Assembly: GCA_910890315.1 (NCBI GenBank)
Contig: CAJVGD010000042.1
Coordinates: 2,334,955 to 2,398,954, forward strand
From: Serendipita indica DSM 11827
Lineage: Eukaryota > Basidiomycota > Agaricomycetes > Sebacinales > Serendipitaceae
DNA length: 64,000 nucleotides
Direction of reading: 5' to 3'
Position numbers and translations under genes: made by a program. Positions within the stretch are counted from its first letter, which is position 1; the number at the start of each line of letters is the position of its first letter. Positions 45,433 to 57,100 of this stretch are shown here, piece by piece. Under the pieces are notes generated by a model that saw nothing but the letters and a program-made list of their open reading frames with translations, had not been told where the DNA came from and ran no database searches.

Positions 45433-46525
45433 ACTGGCTGGACTTCTTCATCGCGACTCTGCCAATCCTCTGAGTCGTTAAATGTATTTCCAATATACCT
45501 TCTTTTGGTCGCCGAGTTTCCCCGTAGGCATTGACGTGTGCGAGGGCAGAGCTAATCTAAGTCGTCCCGGACTTGTCTAGATGCATATCGTGCTCTAGGT
45601 GACGATTTATAGTCTCCGAGTAGCCGGATACATCGTAAGAGCGCATCAAATCTTCGAGGAAGATGCCCAGACGTGCATCCCTCTATAAAAGTCGTAGCAA
45701 GAGCGGCGTCCGACCTTCTACATAGTCCAGCTATCAGGATCAATCTCAAGTGAGAAATTGGAGAACAAGCAATCTAGAGAGTATTTTCTTGGCTATGCAG
45801 CTGTACCATGGCCAATATCCGTGGTCTCGACGTGTTCGATATACCTCCCTCCCAGAATGAAAACTTACATCCGAGAATCCAGAAATTAAATGACAGAAGT
45901 AAGGGGAAATATCCGAGTCCTCAGACCCCTATCCGTCGTGGGGAACACTGTCGAGGGCTTTTCCCTTTGACTCTTGGCGCTTACAAATAGACTTATCCAA
46001 TAATATCATTTCCCTCTGTAACTAAATGTATTTAGGGACGCGTGACGCAATGACTGGACCTTACTGGTCTTGTTGTTGGACTGAGATGAGGAGAGCCATT
46101 ATGAGGAATTTCGATCATAGCTGCCGTCTAATTCGGATTTTATTACATCAGGCACGAGTTCCGTGGAGAACACCCGAGACCGTCGGGGTGCCAAGCCATA
46201 ACAGGGCACGCAAGGAGGATGGTCCAGATGACGGACGTATTGTGTATTCTGATCGGAAGGTGTGTTGGGTCTGGACTTGTTCCAGTTAAGGAATTCACAG
46301 TGCTCGATCATCTGTCCTTCGTGGTACGACTGAGCATTGGGGACATATCCAAGAGATAGCAGTCTTCGCCATACAAGTTTCAGCCTGACACGGTCGTGGC
46401 CGGAATCAGACAAGAGCATCTCTGTTTGGATGAGGCAGGACAACTCACAGTTCAAAATGCGTCATCTTCTATTATGAATATTTGATATACGTCTACTCTA
46501 GTAATACAGGGATACGAACGAAGAT
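45433..46525. other. Intergenic stretch
   Basis: Downstream of the GH43 gene and downstream of the DUF6533 gene. Nothing recognisable; short frames only. Confidence 0.5.
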
Positions 46526-47991
46526 CTAGGGATGCGTAGAGTTGACGTTGGTTTCCTCCGAAGGGTTTCCAGCAGTCATCTGGGTCGAAAGAGAAAAGGG
46601 GCTGCGACGTGGTCTCTCTGATAGAGCAATGGTGTCTGTGTTGGTTGTAGGGAATGATTCAGCATTGGTCTGCGAGATGGACTCCCGAAGCCCCAAGAAG
46701 AATCTGCAAGCGAAGATGCTTGTGAGGGCGTAAACGCCATAGTCGGGAGAGAGCTTGAGATTGGCAGGCGCTTCAAGCCACTTGGTGAGTGAGTAGTTGG
46801 TAAAGGGCTCCAGTATCCTGAACGTACAACAATTGCGCCGCATAATCTCAGGGCAAGTGCAAGCTGGTGAGGCGTTTAGACCTTTGATCAGAATAAAGAC
46901 GCGAGTCACTCACTCCAAAGTACAAGATTCCATCCCGATAGAGCCGTGTAAGGATCGGTAGACTGGCGGACGCTCCTTCCAATAACTTAAGCTTCTTCGC
47001 CCAAATAGAATGGGCAATCGTTGCGGCCAGGATAACCGTCTCGCATGGTACCTAGCGCGTGTGAGCCCGAGAGAATTAAGCTATGGCCCGTACCATTGAC
47101 AAATATGCACCGGCAATCATCCTGGCGGCACTCGGAGGCGGTGTTCCAGTCAGTCCACAGTAACCGTCGATGGATCCTGTAAAGCCTAACGATACTGTGA
47201 ATGGAACAGTAGTGGTTTCCTCGATACGTACGCAGGAGCAGTGTCATCGCCGTAGTGCCCACGATTATCTGTGCTACGGCACTGAGAAAGAAGAAAACGG
47301 TGATGAATACGATAATCCAACGCGTCTTTTGGTACAGTGTACACATTCTTAGGTAGAATATAGCTGGCCGGCAATAGAGAATCGTAAATGGTAAATGTGT
47401 GTTAAGCTTACGAACCTGTCGACGAGAGAGGAAGACTGTGAATTCTAGAACAATTCCTGTGGCCGTTAGGGTCCTACATCTTGGGATTGGTGAGAAACTG
47501 CAGCTGGAGTGTTCCTCGTACTTGCCCCTGTCAAAAAGTCAGGCCGTTAGTCCTATCCTTGTTAAATTTCGCACAGTGCTGGTGTGTATGGAGGCAAATA
47601 AGCTGGCTATTAGAAGAGATAAACCTATCATGGGCGAATATCGTGTCTGTTCGCATCAGATGAGAGCGCGCGCTTCCTCGTACGATTGTACGCACGTAGA
47701 AGAAGACAAACTTCCCGAGCCATCCACCCCACGACGTCCACATAAGGCTAATCTAATCATGACAAGTCAGGCGCAAGCAGCAGTATCGTTAGTAGATTGA
47801 CCAACCTCGAGCGAAAGTGTCAGGATGTAGTCGTATATGAACACCGTAATTGCAGAGACGGCGGCGTAGTGCACGATCTGTTTGAACCACCACACAAATT
47901 GCACCACTGACGCCATGAGCACCGCTGAGTTACTGAGGTGGAGAGGGCCAACTACCGAGTCGTATGTAAGTTGGCCTTCGCCCACACACAA
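46526..47991 (-). CDS. DUF6533 multi-pass membrane protein
   Basis: Agaricomycetes membrane family of unknown function. The N-terminal exon contains AAVSAITVFIYDYILTLSLE, spliced (GTTGGT...ATTAG) to ISLMWTSWGGWLGKFVFFYV, the DUF6533 signature (hydrophobic YDY-LLT-x-E-V followed by W...GK-FF-RY). Further hydrophobic exons follow: TRWIIVFITVFFFLSAVAQI, FTVSLGFTGSIDGYCGL, then a C-terminal part with LEAPANLKLSPDYGVYALTS and CRFFLGLRESIS and a polar Thr/Ser tail. The start is either 47991 or the internal ATG at 47916; I cannot decide. About six or seven membrane spans are likely. Exon joins in the middle were not all verified, so the frame may hide a break. Confidence 0.65.
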
Positions 47992-48642
47992 CCTCGGTCA
48001 GAGCCGAGCACCGCTTAAAATCCAAACTGCCTTGCACAAGGCGACTGTCAACCGTCCGTCTGAACCGCAATAGAACCCATCCACGTAATATGACTCTATT
48101 TGAAAGCCGGCATCGGCCGTGCCCGCCTCAAGTCTCGATCCGGTCTAGTGAAATGTCAGCGCGTCTTTGTTTGTTGATTGCTTTGTCATTTGGCTCGAAA
48201 TGAATCATATTTCAAGCACCCGCGCGTATCAGGCTTCAGTCTGTCGATTCTGTTGACCACGTTGGAGTGGTCAGGGTTCAAGTTTGTACTCAACAATAAT
48301 GAGAAACCCTCCCACTACGGTCTCCGTCGGATTTCCAATCTAAACATCTAAACAATATATCCTAGATGATAATCCACTTAGTTAGCGATATTCCTAGTCG
48401 CTTCAGTCCCCTACTAGGAGATATCCATCTAGATACCCGTATCTCAGACTATGAAAGTTAGTAGCACGCATGTTTGCGGATGTAGTTATAAACGAGGACA
48501 AGATAGATACAGACACAGGAACATTCTCGAGATGCGTTGAACTCACATTTCTACGACCGATTCGTCCCTATGGCCTCCATTTGCATTCCGTATCGAGGCA
48601 GTACGTATATCAAGGGATAGTCCCTCCGCGAGCACAGAGTCG
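47992..48642. other. Intergenic stretch
   Basis: Between the intact DUF6533 gene and its truncated copy. No supported gene. Confidence 0.5.
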
Positions 48643-49225
48643 TCAATTATCGCCACTGTAAAGGGAACAGAGAACGATTCTGCTCCTCGAAATGGACTTG
48701 CGAAGCTCCAGGAAGAATCTATACGAGACAATGCTTGTGAAGGCATAGGCGGGATAGTCAGAGGTGAACTTGAGATGATCGGGTGCGACAAGCCACTGGG
48801 ATCATGGTCACCAGTGAATCAGGGAGTGCTCTGGGAGTCAGAACTGACCATGAGTGCGCTACATAGGCACAGAGCGCAGGCAAGCTAGCGACAATTAACG
48901 CAGCAACATACAGCGAGGATGAAACGCTTACTAGAAAGTATGCTATTCCATCAAGACAGACTTGTGTAAAGATAGGTAACGACGTGGACCCTCCATTTAG
49001 CAAATAGAGGGATTTGGTCCGAGCCGAATGGGCTACGGTTGCCACCAGAATAGCTACCTTGCATGGTAAGTAATGTAGTTGAGCTCGATAAACGGGATAG
49101 GATAAGCTCACCATTGCTAAGTATGTGCCCGCGGTGATTCTATGCAAATCTTTTGGTATTGCCTCCGCAAGGTAGGTGCAGTATTCACCAGCCGCCCCAG
49201 TGAGAGCTACGATAGTATCATTCGC
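48643..49225 (-). pseudogene. 5'-truncated DUF6533 membrane protein copy
   Basis: Matches only the C-terminal half of the neighbouring DUF6533 gene: VALTGAAGEYCTYL, HRITAGTYLAM, SLPIFTQVCLDGIAYF, then LVAPDHLKFTSDYPAYAFTS and YRFFLELRKSISRS before a stop at 48643. The N-terminal exons with the DUF6533 signature are absent. The homology starts about 50 bp from the end of the copia element (49275), behind a plausible intron acceptor, so the element may have inserted into the intron and been associated with loss of the 5' part. Confidence 0.7.
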
Positions 49226-49274
49226 TACAATTAGAATACTGTAGTACGTACAGGTAATAATTATCAGCGCTCTT

Positions 49275-49428
49275 TGTTGATACTAGGACGCGTGAGGTGA
49301 GAGGCAAGACCAGTAAGGTCTGGCTGTGTCATCCCGCATCCTTAAATACATTGAGTTACGACGTGAGCTATTACTATTGGCTAAGTCTATTTAGTGAGCG
49401 CTAAGAGTCAAAGGGTGAACCTTCAACA
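49275..49428 (-). repeat. copia 3' LTR (154 bp)
   Basis: Begins TG and ends CA. Nearly identical to the right LTR except for a ~50-bp segment present only there. Just outside the LTR on the inner side is a C-rich run (polypurine on the coding strand), fitting the second-strand primer site. Confidence 0.88.
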
Positions 49429-51174
49429 CGACCCCCTGACCCTGTGACTTAGCGCATGGACTGAGTACGAGCATGTGGATGAGGAATCAGACCAAGCATT
49501 TTGACAAACTGTTCGAACTTGATGCGGCCTAGTGGTTTGGTGAAGATGTCGGCAACATTGACAGCTCCAGGGACATGAGCAACGCGGATTTCATTATTGG
49601 CAACCCTCTCGCGAATCCAGTTGAAGCTACGGTGAACATGCTTCATGGTGGACTGACGTTCTGGGTTCTTGGCAACTTGGATGGCAGAGGCATTGTCAAC
49701 AAATAGGGTGGATGGATAGGACGCAATGTCGTAGCCAATTTCATCGAGGAATGACCACATCCAGATCCTTTCGCACCCAGTGGCAGAGGCTGTTGTATAC
49801 TCTTACTCCGTTGATGATAGTGATGTGTGGCGCTGGAGTCGGCTACTCCACATTACAGCGCCACCACCAATTGACATGACAAAACCGGCTGTTGAGCGGG
49901 TATTATTGGCGTTTCCACCCAGATCGGCATCGCTTTGCGTCGTGAACAGTTCGTCAGAGTCAGGTTTGAGGCCGTAGGTGAGCTTGTAGTTTGTTGTTTT
50001 GCGGAGATACCGCAGTATCCGTTTGAGAGCTAGCCAGTGTGCTTGTCAGGATTCTCGCTGAACCGACAGAGCACCCACAGCATATGAGATGTCTGGTCGA
50101 GTGGCAGTGGCGAGGTAAATGAGCTTTCCAAGGGCCTCTCGATAGGGTAAATTCTGCATTTCCAACTTCTGCTCAGTTTGTGGTGAATCCTTGGTTGAGG
50201 AAGGTGGCTTTCAGCCATAGGCGTGTCAGCGCCATTACAGTCCTGCATTTTGTAGGTTTCAAGAATCTGTTCAATGTACGCAGGTTGAGAGAGGAGATGG
50301 TATGGGATTGGCGATCGCTCAAGCTTGACACCAAGTAGGAATGAGGTAGGGCCTTGGTCATGGATCTTGAAGCGTGCTTTGAGCTCATCCTTCCATTTGA
50401 ATGGCTTCGGATGACTTTGATGCAAGCAGTAAGTCATCGACATGGACTGGTACAATGATCTTCACACTGTCGCGTTCATAGATGAAGACACTGTGATCGC
50501 TTTCGAGACGTTTGAATCCAATTTCTGATAGGACAGTTGTAGCTTCACAGACCAGATGCGAGCCTTGTTTGATTCCATAGAGGCCCTTGAAGTTGAAGCA
50601 CCCAGCTCGTGCCTTCATAGCCCTCAAACTCGACACCTTCTAGCTTTTGCATGTAGACCTTTGCATCAATCTCACCATTGAGGAAGGCGGTTGATATGTC
50701 TACTGACTCTAGTTCCCAGTCTTCGAGCGCTGCGAGTGCTGTGATGGTGCGAAGGGCACCAAAGCGAGCTGTTTGTGCAAAGGTCTCTGTGTAGTCGATT
50801 CCCTCTCGTTGCGCATATCCCTTTGCCACAATTCGTCCCTTGTATTTGCTAATAGACCCGTCGGCATCACGCTTGATTTTGAATACCCAACGTGAGCCGA
50901 TAGCCTTTTTGCCTTGTGGGAGTCGCACAAGCTTCCACGTGCCGTTTTCCAGATGAGCTCTGACCTCTTCTATAGCCGCTTGGACATAATTGTCGCCGTC
51001 AGGGCGTTTCAGGGACTCTCCCAGTGTTGTTGGCTCGCGGCTTGTAGATGTGTTTAAGCAGCTTCGACACCATCAACAATGGGAATCAGGATATGATCGG
51101 GCGCTGAAGTTCGGCTTGGGTCTCAGCGTCGAGCTTTAGTTGGCACATAAGATGGAATTCGAGGGTAGGGATGC

Positions 51175-51591
51175 TGTAGGCTAATGCATCTTCTCTGAGA
51201 GCTCTATTTCGAGCCGGAATCAAGGATTAGTCTTCATCGCTTTAGTCCTTGTCTAGTTGCCTTCTCCATTCGCTAGATTGTTCCCGTTCTGTCCTCGTAT
51301 GGTCACTCGGCCGTCGTCACTCTTTAGCCTGTACCTGGAGTCAGTGCCTTGTGGCCGTCGAGGCCCCATGCTCAGTTCCTGCATTTCTTGGGGTCTATTT
51401 GGAGACTCTATAGACTGAAGTATTGAGGTTCTCTGGTATCAGAAGAGTGAATTGTATTCCTTGTAACTGGCCTGGATGATACACGCGTTCACAGGTTCTT
51501 TTCGTCTAAAGTCGACTTTATTCATCGTTCCTCGAATACAAAGTCTCGACTCGACGTTCACAACGTCTTCACTCTCACCAAAAACCTTACA
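51175..51591 (-). mobile_element. Solo LTR nested in the copia element, copy 1 (417 bp)
   Basis: Ends TGTAGGCT ... CCTTACA, flanked on both sides by the perfect 5-bp duplication gatgc (51170-51174 and 51592-51596). It interrupts the copia coding frame between the AAED and ALAYSIP segments. It is an inverted relative of the element at 52218-52645 (its reverse complement aligns along nearly all its length). No internal coding, so it is a solo LTR or a very short non-autonomous element. Confidence 0.92.
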
Positions 51592-52217
51592 GATGCGTCT
51601 TCAGCAGCTAATTGGGCATTATCTTCGTCGGAGCTCTCATTTAGTTCGAGATCCGAGTCGGATTCAGTCAAAGTGCCTGGCTGACGCGCAATTGTGTGTC
51701 GTCGTGCCGGGAGGTTCCTAGGAACCTTCTCAAAATTGGTCTGGTCAGTGAGTGCTCGAAGTTCACGACTCAGACGCTGGGGAGCTGTGGGTTTAGGCTG
51801 CGCAGGCGCTGGTGCTGGTGGAGGGACAGGCTCGTGGGGAATAGGTGCTGGTACAGGTCGCCCTGCAACGTGGACAGGAGGATGAGTGCCTGGAGGTGGA
51901 ATGTATGATGAAGAGGTGTTGATTTCCTCGAGATCTGGCAGCTGGATGTAGTCAGAGAGGTTCGGGGTCGGTTCCTTTGCAAACGAAGTGCCCGGAAAGA
52001 TTCTCTCATCGAATACAGCGCTGCCGCTGTGTATATTCTTGCGTGTCTGCAGGTTCCAGAACACCAAGCCAGGGCGGTCGGATGGGTACCCGACAAAGAT
52101 GCACTTCTCAGTGTGCGAATCGAGAGCATTCCGCTGTGATTTAGGGACAAAGACATAGGCAAGGCATCCAAATACTCGAAGGTGATTAACACTGGGAGCT
52201 TTACCATGCCAGTGTTC

Positions 52218-52645
52218 TGTAAGGTTTTTGGTGAGAGTGAAGACGTTGTGAACGTCGAGTCGAGACTTTGTATTCGAGGAACGATGAATAAAGTCGACTT
52301 TAGACGAAAAGAACCTGTGTAACGCGTGTATATTGAGGACGGTTACAAGGGAGTACAAGTCTACTCTTCTGATACGAGAACGGTCAAGTACTACAGGCTA
52401 TATAGAGAGTGTGGAAATAGATCGGAATGAATGGAGGAACTGAGGATGTAAATCGGGACGAGCAGAAGGCATCTGACTCAGGTATAGGGGTAAAAGAGTG
52501 ACAATGGTCAGAGGACCATAAGGAACAGAACGGGAACAATGTAGCGAATGGAGATGGTAACTAGGACAAGGACTAATGCGATGAAGAATAATCCTTGATT
52601 CGCACGAGGTAGCAGCGTCGTGCAGAGCAGACGCGCGAGCCTACA
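52218..52645 (+). mobile_element. Solo LTR nested in the copia element, copy 2 (428 bp)
   Basis: Starts TGTAAGG and ends GCCTACA, flanked by the perfect 5-bp duplication tgttc (52213-52217 and 52646-52650). Removing it and one duplication copy restores the integrase reading KTPYE-HWHGKAP. Opposite orientation to copy 1; the two differ by scattered substitutions, so they are separate insertions rather than one inverted duplication. Confidence 0.93.
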
Positions 52646-53408
52646 TGTTCATATGGTGTCTTTCCATTGTGAACTTGGGCACGATTGAACTCATGGACAG
52701 TGGCAAGTGCAGCAAAACCCCAAAACGATGGCGGAAGATTCGCTTCTGTAAGTTTAGCGATTGTCCCTTCAGCTATCCATCGGTTCGCTTGCTCGACCCA
52801 TCCATTCTGCTCTGGTGTGGCAACTATGGTGCATTCCCTTGTAATCCCAGCAGAGATGCAGTATTGGTCAAACTCTTTTCCACTGAACTCGCCGCCTTTA
52901 TCGTCTCGCAAGTGTACCAAGCGCTGGCCTGTCTGGTCCTCAGCAAGCTTATGGAACTCGCGAAAAGCCTTGGGCGCTCCATCTTTCGAGTGGAGAAGTG
53001 AGAGTGTGACAAGATTAGACGCATCGTCCACCATAGCCATCTAGTACTTGGCGCAGTGTGGAATGGACTCAACATTGATTGGGCCTTTAAGATCGATAAA
53101 GACGCGATCTAGTGGAGTTGTAGCATGGGTTGCTGGCGTAGTATGAGGTGCTCGAGTCTGTTTCCCTGCAATACATGGTGCGCATATAGGGTCGGGCTTT
53201 GCATTTGAGGTCTTTGCCAAGTACGAGTTCATAGAGGTCGTGCAGAAAAAAGTATGCTTTCATCTTTCGAGACGATGCTGGGTAATTGTCCTTTGAGAGG
53301 ACAGGAATGCTGGTCGGTTCCTTTGAGTTGGACATTCTTTGTGAATTATGCGCAGAGGGCGATTGACTGATCTGTATAGTTTCTTATAGCAACAAGTGGC
53401 TCATAACC

Positions 53409-53612
53409 TGTTGATACTAGGATGCGTGAGGTGAGAGGCAAGACCAGTATATATGGTGTAACAAACCTAGGACGTGTGAGGTGAGAGGCAAGACCAGTAA
53501 GGTCTGGCTGTGTCATCCCGCGTCCTTAAATACATTGAGTTACGAAGTGAGCTATTACTATTGGCTAAGTCTATTTAGTGAGCGCTAAGAGTCAAAGGGT
53601 GAACCTTCAACA
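53409..53612 (-). repeat. copia 5' LTR (204 bp) with internal duplication
   Basis: Matches the 154-bp left LTR but carries an extra ~50 bp: the segment containing gcgtgaggtgagaggcaaga occurs twice in tandem-like fashion, separated by tatatatggtgtaacaaacc. The adjacent inner sequence reads GGTTATGAGCC on the coding strand at the expected primer-binding-site position. Confidence 0.88.
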
Positions 53613-54164
53613 GGAAACAACATTGTCAAGGGCACCGCTGAGCACTGCTGTATTTCAGACTGATTATGAGATGTATGTCTCCTATGTAATTGGCTAACTG
53701 GTTGTGATGGAATGAGGGAATGACGCCGTCTACCCATTCTAATGGTGCCCAGATAGTCATGTCGGCTACAAGGTGTGCCAAGTCAGGGCAAAGAGCCTTT
53801 CCAAAGTGACTTTTGTCCCCAACAAGCTCTTTGAGCAAAGTCAAGGTCTCTTCAACGTATCATCCCCTCGTTAGAGTGCCAAACCAAGCCGCATTGTATC
53901 TGAGATACAGTGGGCTCCAAGACTGTTCCAATATTAGTCACAAGTGGCTTGTTGGCCTGATTACTCAACAAGGGCCTATACTAAACTCATGAAACCTTTA
54001 TGATAGATAGATTAGCTTCTTATCCCATCTCTCCCATGATCTCTGCATCATATTCTCAGGCACTCTGCAGGAATATCAAGGCAGATCAAAATTTATTGTC
54101 CCCACTTGGCAATAGCACCATTTATATCCTAGGCTGATACATTCACTCATAACTATGAGCTTGT
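53613..54164. other. Unassigned stretch between copia element and NLR gene
   Basis: A minus-strand frame (53626-53844) contains WAPLEWVDGVIPSFHHNQ, which looks like worn coding sequence but belongs to no family I recognise. Otherwise nothing. Confidence 0.35.
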
Positions 54165-57100
54165 TCAAACTTTGGTCCACAATGTCCCACACTGGAAATT
54201 AGTGAAATCAAGCTTGGTTGCTCTAAGGTGACTTGAAGTGGGTATAGTCAGAACAAGACGTGGGTGCTTCAGTCCATGACGGTTATTAGGTGGTACCCAG
54301 AAGAGGTATTGACCAGAAGACTGCACCCATCCATCAGGCAGCAAAGAACAATCACCAAATCTAGGCATAAAGAGAACTGGACCAGTGGAAAGAAATTTGA
54401 TATGGCTAGAGAAACGTGTTCTATTTGATAGATTACCTGCATTTAGCATATGGTCAGTTGCCATAACAAACTGACACTACAAACCAAAGAGATATTCAGA
54501 ATCGACTCACCATTGTCCGAACTCGAGATTTGAATTGTCCTACAATGGAGCCAGAGACAACTGTGTGCCATCTGGTGAGATGCGACAGCGTTCACCGAGT
54601 ATTCATGACCTTGGAGTGGCTCTCCCAATGGCTGGCCAGTCTCTGCATCCCACTGTCGAATTGTGCTGTCTCTTGAGCCAGAGACGATTCGTGTGCCATC
54701 TGGTGAGAATGCGACAGCGTTCACTGAGTATTTATGACCTTGGAGTGGCTCTCCCAATGGCTGGCCAGTCTCTGCATCCCACTGTCGAATTGTCCTGTCG
54801 CTTGAGCCAGAGACGATTCGTGTGCCATCTGGTGAGAATGCGACAGCCATGACCTCGTCTTCATGACCTTGGAGTGGCTCTCCCAATGGCTGGCCAGTCT
54901 CTGCATCCCACTGTCGAATTGTGCTGTCGCTTGAGCCAGAGACGATTCGTGTGCCATCTGGTGAGAATGCGACAGCCATGACCTCGTCTTCATGACCTTG
55001 GAGTGGCTCTCCCAATGGCTGGCCAGTCTCTGCATCCCACTGTCGAATTGTGCTGTCCCTTGAGCCAGAGACGATTCGTGTGCCATCTGGTGAGAATGCG
55101 ACAGCCATGACCTCGTCTTCATGACCTTGGAGTGGCTCTCCCAATGGCTGGCCAGTCTCTGCATCCCACTGTCGAATTGTGCTGTCCCTTGAGCCAGAGA
55201 CGATTCGTGTGCCATCTGGTGAGAATGCGACAGCGTTCACCGAGTATTCATGACCTTGGAGTGGCTCTCCCAATGGCTGGCCAGTCTCTGCATCCCACTG
55301 TCGAATTGTCCTGTCCCAAGAGCCAGAGACGATTCGTGTGCCATCTGGTGAGAATGCGACAGCGTTCACCGAGGATTCATGACCTTGGAGTGGCTCTCCC
55401 AATGGCTGGCCAGTCTCTGCATCCCACTGTCGAATTGTGCTGTCCCTTGAGCCAGAGACGATTCGTGTGCCATCGGGTGAGAATGCGACAGCCATGACCG
55501 AGCCTTCATGACCTTGGAGTGGCTCTCCCAATGCCTGGCCAGTCTCTGCATCCCACTGTCGAATTGTGCTGTCGCCTGAGCCAGAGACGATTCGTGTGCC
55601 ATCTGGTGAGAATGCGACAGTGTTGACGAAGGATTCATGACCTTGGAGTGGCTCTCCCAATGGCTGGCCAGTCTCTGCATCCCACTGTCGAATTGTCCTG
55701 TCCCTTGAGCCAGAGACGATTCGTGTGCCATCTGGTGAGAATGCGACAGCGTACACCAAGGATTCATGACCTTGGAGTGGCTCTCCCAATGGCTGGCCAG
55801 TCTCTGCATCCCACTGTCGAATTGTGCTGTCCCTTGAGCCAGAGACGATTCGTGTGCCATCTGGTGAGAATGCGACAGCGTTCACCCAGGATTCATGACC
55901 TTGGAGTGGCTCTCCCAATGGCTGGCCAGTCTCTGCATCCCACTGTCGAATTGTGCTGTCCTTGAGCCAGAGACGATTCGTGTGCCATCTGGTGAGAATG
56001 CGACAGCCATGACCGAGTCTTCATGACCTTGGAGTGGCTCTCCCAATGGCTGGCCAGTCTCTGCATCCCACTGTCGAATTGTCCTGTCCCAAGAGCCAGA
56101 GACGATTCGTGTGCCATCTGGTGAGAATGCGACAGCCATGACCTCGTCTTCATGACCTTGGAGTGGCTCTCCCAATGGCTGGCCAGTCTCTGCATCCCAC
56201 TGTCGAATTGTGCTGTCGCTTGAGCCAGAGACGATTCGTGTGCCATCTGGTGAGAATGCGACAGCGTTCACCCAGTATTCATGACCTTGGAGTGGCTCTC
56301 CCAATGGCTGGCCAGTCTCTGCATCCCACTGTCGAATTGTCCTGTCCCTTGAGCCAGAGACGATTCGTGTGCCATCTGGTGAGAATGAAACCGCTGTGAC
56401 ACTACCCTGGTGACCTAGCAGCGTTCTGGGAAGCTCACGAAATGTTTCTTCAAGCCCTCTGGTCACAATTAACGAATTCATATACTCCTTTAAACCCTCC
56501 GTATGAAGTACCGACTTCCGTGGACTGAATGGGAGAGATGAGATGTAGATGTGTGGTGCGCTGTCTTGGATTGGTACAGAGAATGCCATCAAAAACCTTC
56601 TGATGTCATTCATCCGACCTCGGATCTCTTGCTCAAGCTATCTGTTGCTTTAGTAATCGGAAGGTCTCAAATAATCCACGCACACTCTTATGTTGCGTCG
56701 CAGCTCGCATTCCAGATACTGCCCGCATGACTCCTCCAGTCACGCTGAGGATCTCCATCCAATAGAGTGCGAATGGACTTTTGACTATACGTGCCAGCTC
56801 ATTCCTTAGCCTGCGGCCCCAGTCACTGTCCATTGCGGCAACATGGAACGACCAGTGCAAACTAGCATAGCGAAGCCTCCGCGAAATGAATTTCGCAACC
56901 CGGGCGTCAAGGTCTGTAATCTGCCTATTCAGATAGAAGGATGACTCGATTTGGCAAATATTAAACTTGAGCCCCTCCTTGCGCGATTTGAGAGTGTGAA
57001 GACACCATGACGCGGCTTGGCCATGTGCACGCGCGATGTTGATAAGATTCCTGTCGCAATCGCCGATAATTTCGGTGCTACAGCGTCGTCGAAGATATTC

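Larger units (their letters stand above)
49449..53335 (-). pseudogene. copia polyprotein remains (gag N-terminus, integrase, RT, RNase H)
   Basis: From 5' to 3': a gag start (MSNSKEPTSIPVLSKDNYPA) that after about 45 codons joins directly, out of frame, to the integrase zinc-finger end (ICAPCIAGKQTRAPH), so protease and most of gag are deleted. Integrase core follows (MAMVDDASNLVTLS, HLRDDKGGEFSG, EQNGWVEQANR) with the D-D-E residues visible. A solo LTR interrupts it in KTPYE-HWHGKAP. Next FGCLAYVFVPKSQRN, GYPSDRPG, a second solo LTR, then the reverse transcriptase (GSRWVFKIKRDADGS, TAFLNGEIDAKVYM, VDDLLLA with the YVDD-like catalytic motif as VHVDDL) in two frames, and RNase H (NPERQSTMKHVHRS, VADIFTKPLGR). 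Several frame changes; not functional. Confidence 0.9.
49275..53612 (-). mobile_element. Ty1/copia LTR retrotransposon, decayed
   Basis: Bounded by two related LTRs (TGTTGATACTAGG ... CCTTCAACA) in direct orientation, with pol-like coding on the minus strand, so the right-hand LTR is the 5' LTR. Order integrase, then reverse transcriptase, then RNase H defines copia rather than gypsy. It is interrupted by two solo LTRs of another family and has lost most of gag and protease. The 5 bp next to each end (ctctt and ggaaa) do not match, so no target duplication is seen. Confidence 0.92.

Noticed and set aside
45808-45990. Small plus-strand frame as another secreted peptide
   Set aside because: No signal peptide and no cysteine pattern like the two peptide genes.
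50709-50930. Alternative frames within the copia reverse transcriptase region
   Set aside because: Overlap the frame carrying the recognised RT motifs; they are shadows.
51175-52645. The inverted repeat as terminal inverted repeats of a DNA transposon or a single hairpin MITE
   Set aside because: Each arm has its own different perfect 5-bp duplication and TG...CA ends, which indicates two separate solo LTRs.
54535-55965. Plus-strand and alternate-frame repetitive open frames across the WD40 region
   Set aside because: They are the 129-bp repeat read in other frames; only the minus frame gives WD40 signatures.
54560-56420. Array of regular repeats resembling a CRISPR
   Set aside because: Unit length 129 bp with no unique spacers, and the units translate as WD40 blades in a eukaryotic genome.
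56629-56690. Apparent stop between NACHT and WD40 parts of the NLR (two separate genes)
   Set aside because: A 50-nt intron with GTGCGT donor, a TACTAA-like branch site and ATAG acceptor joins the two frames, so one gene is more likely.
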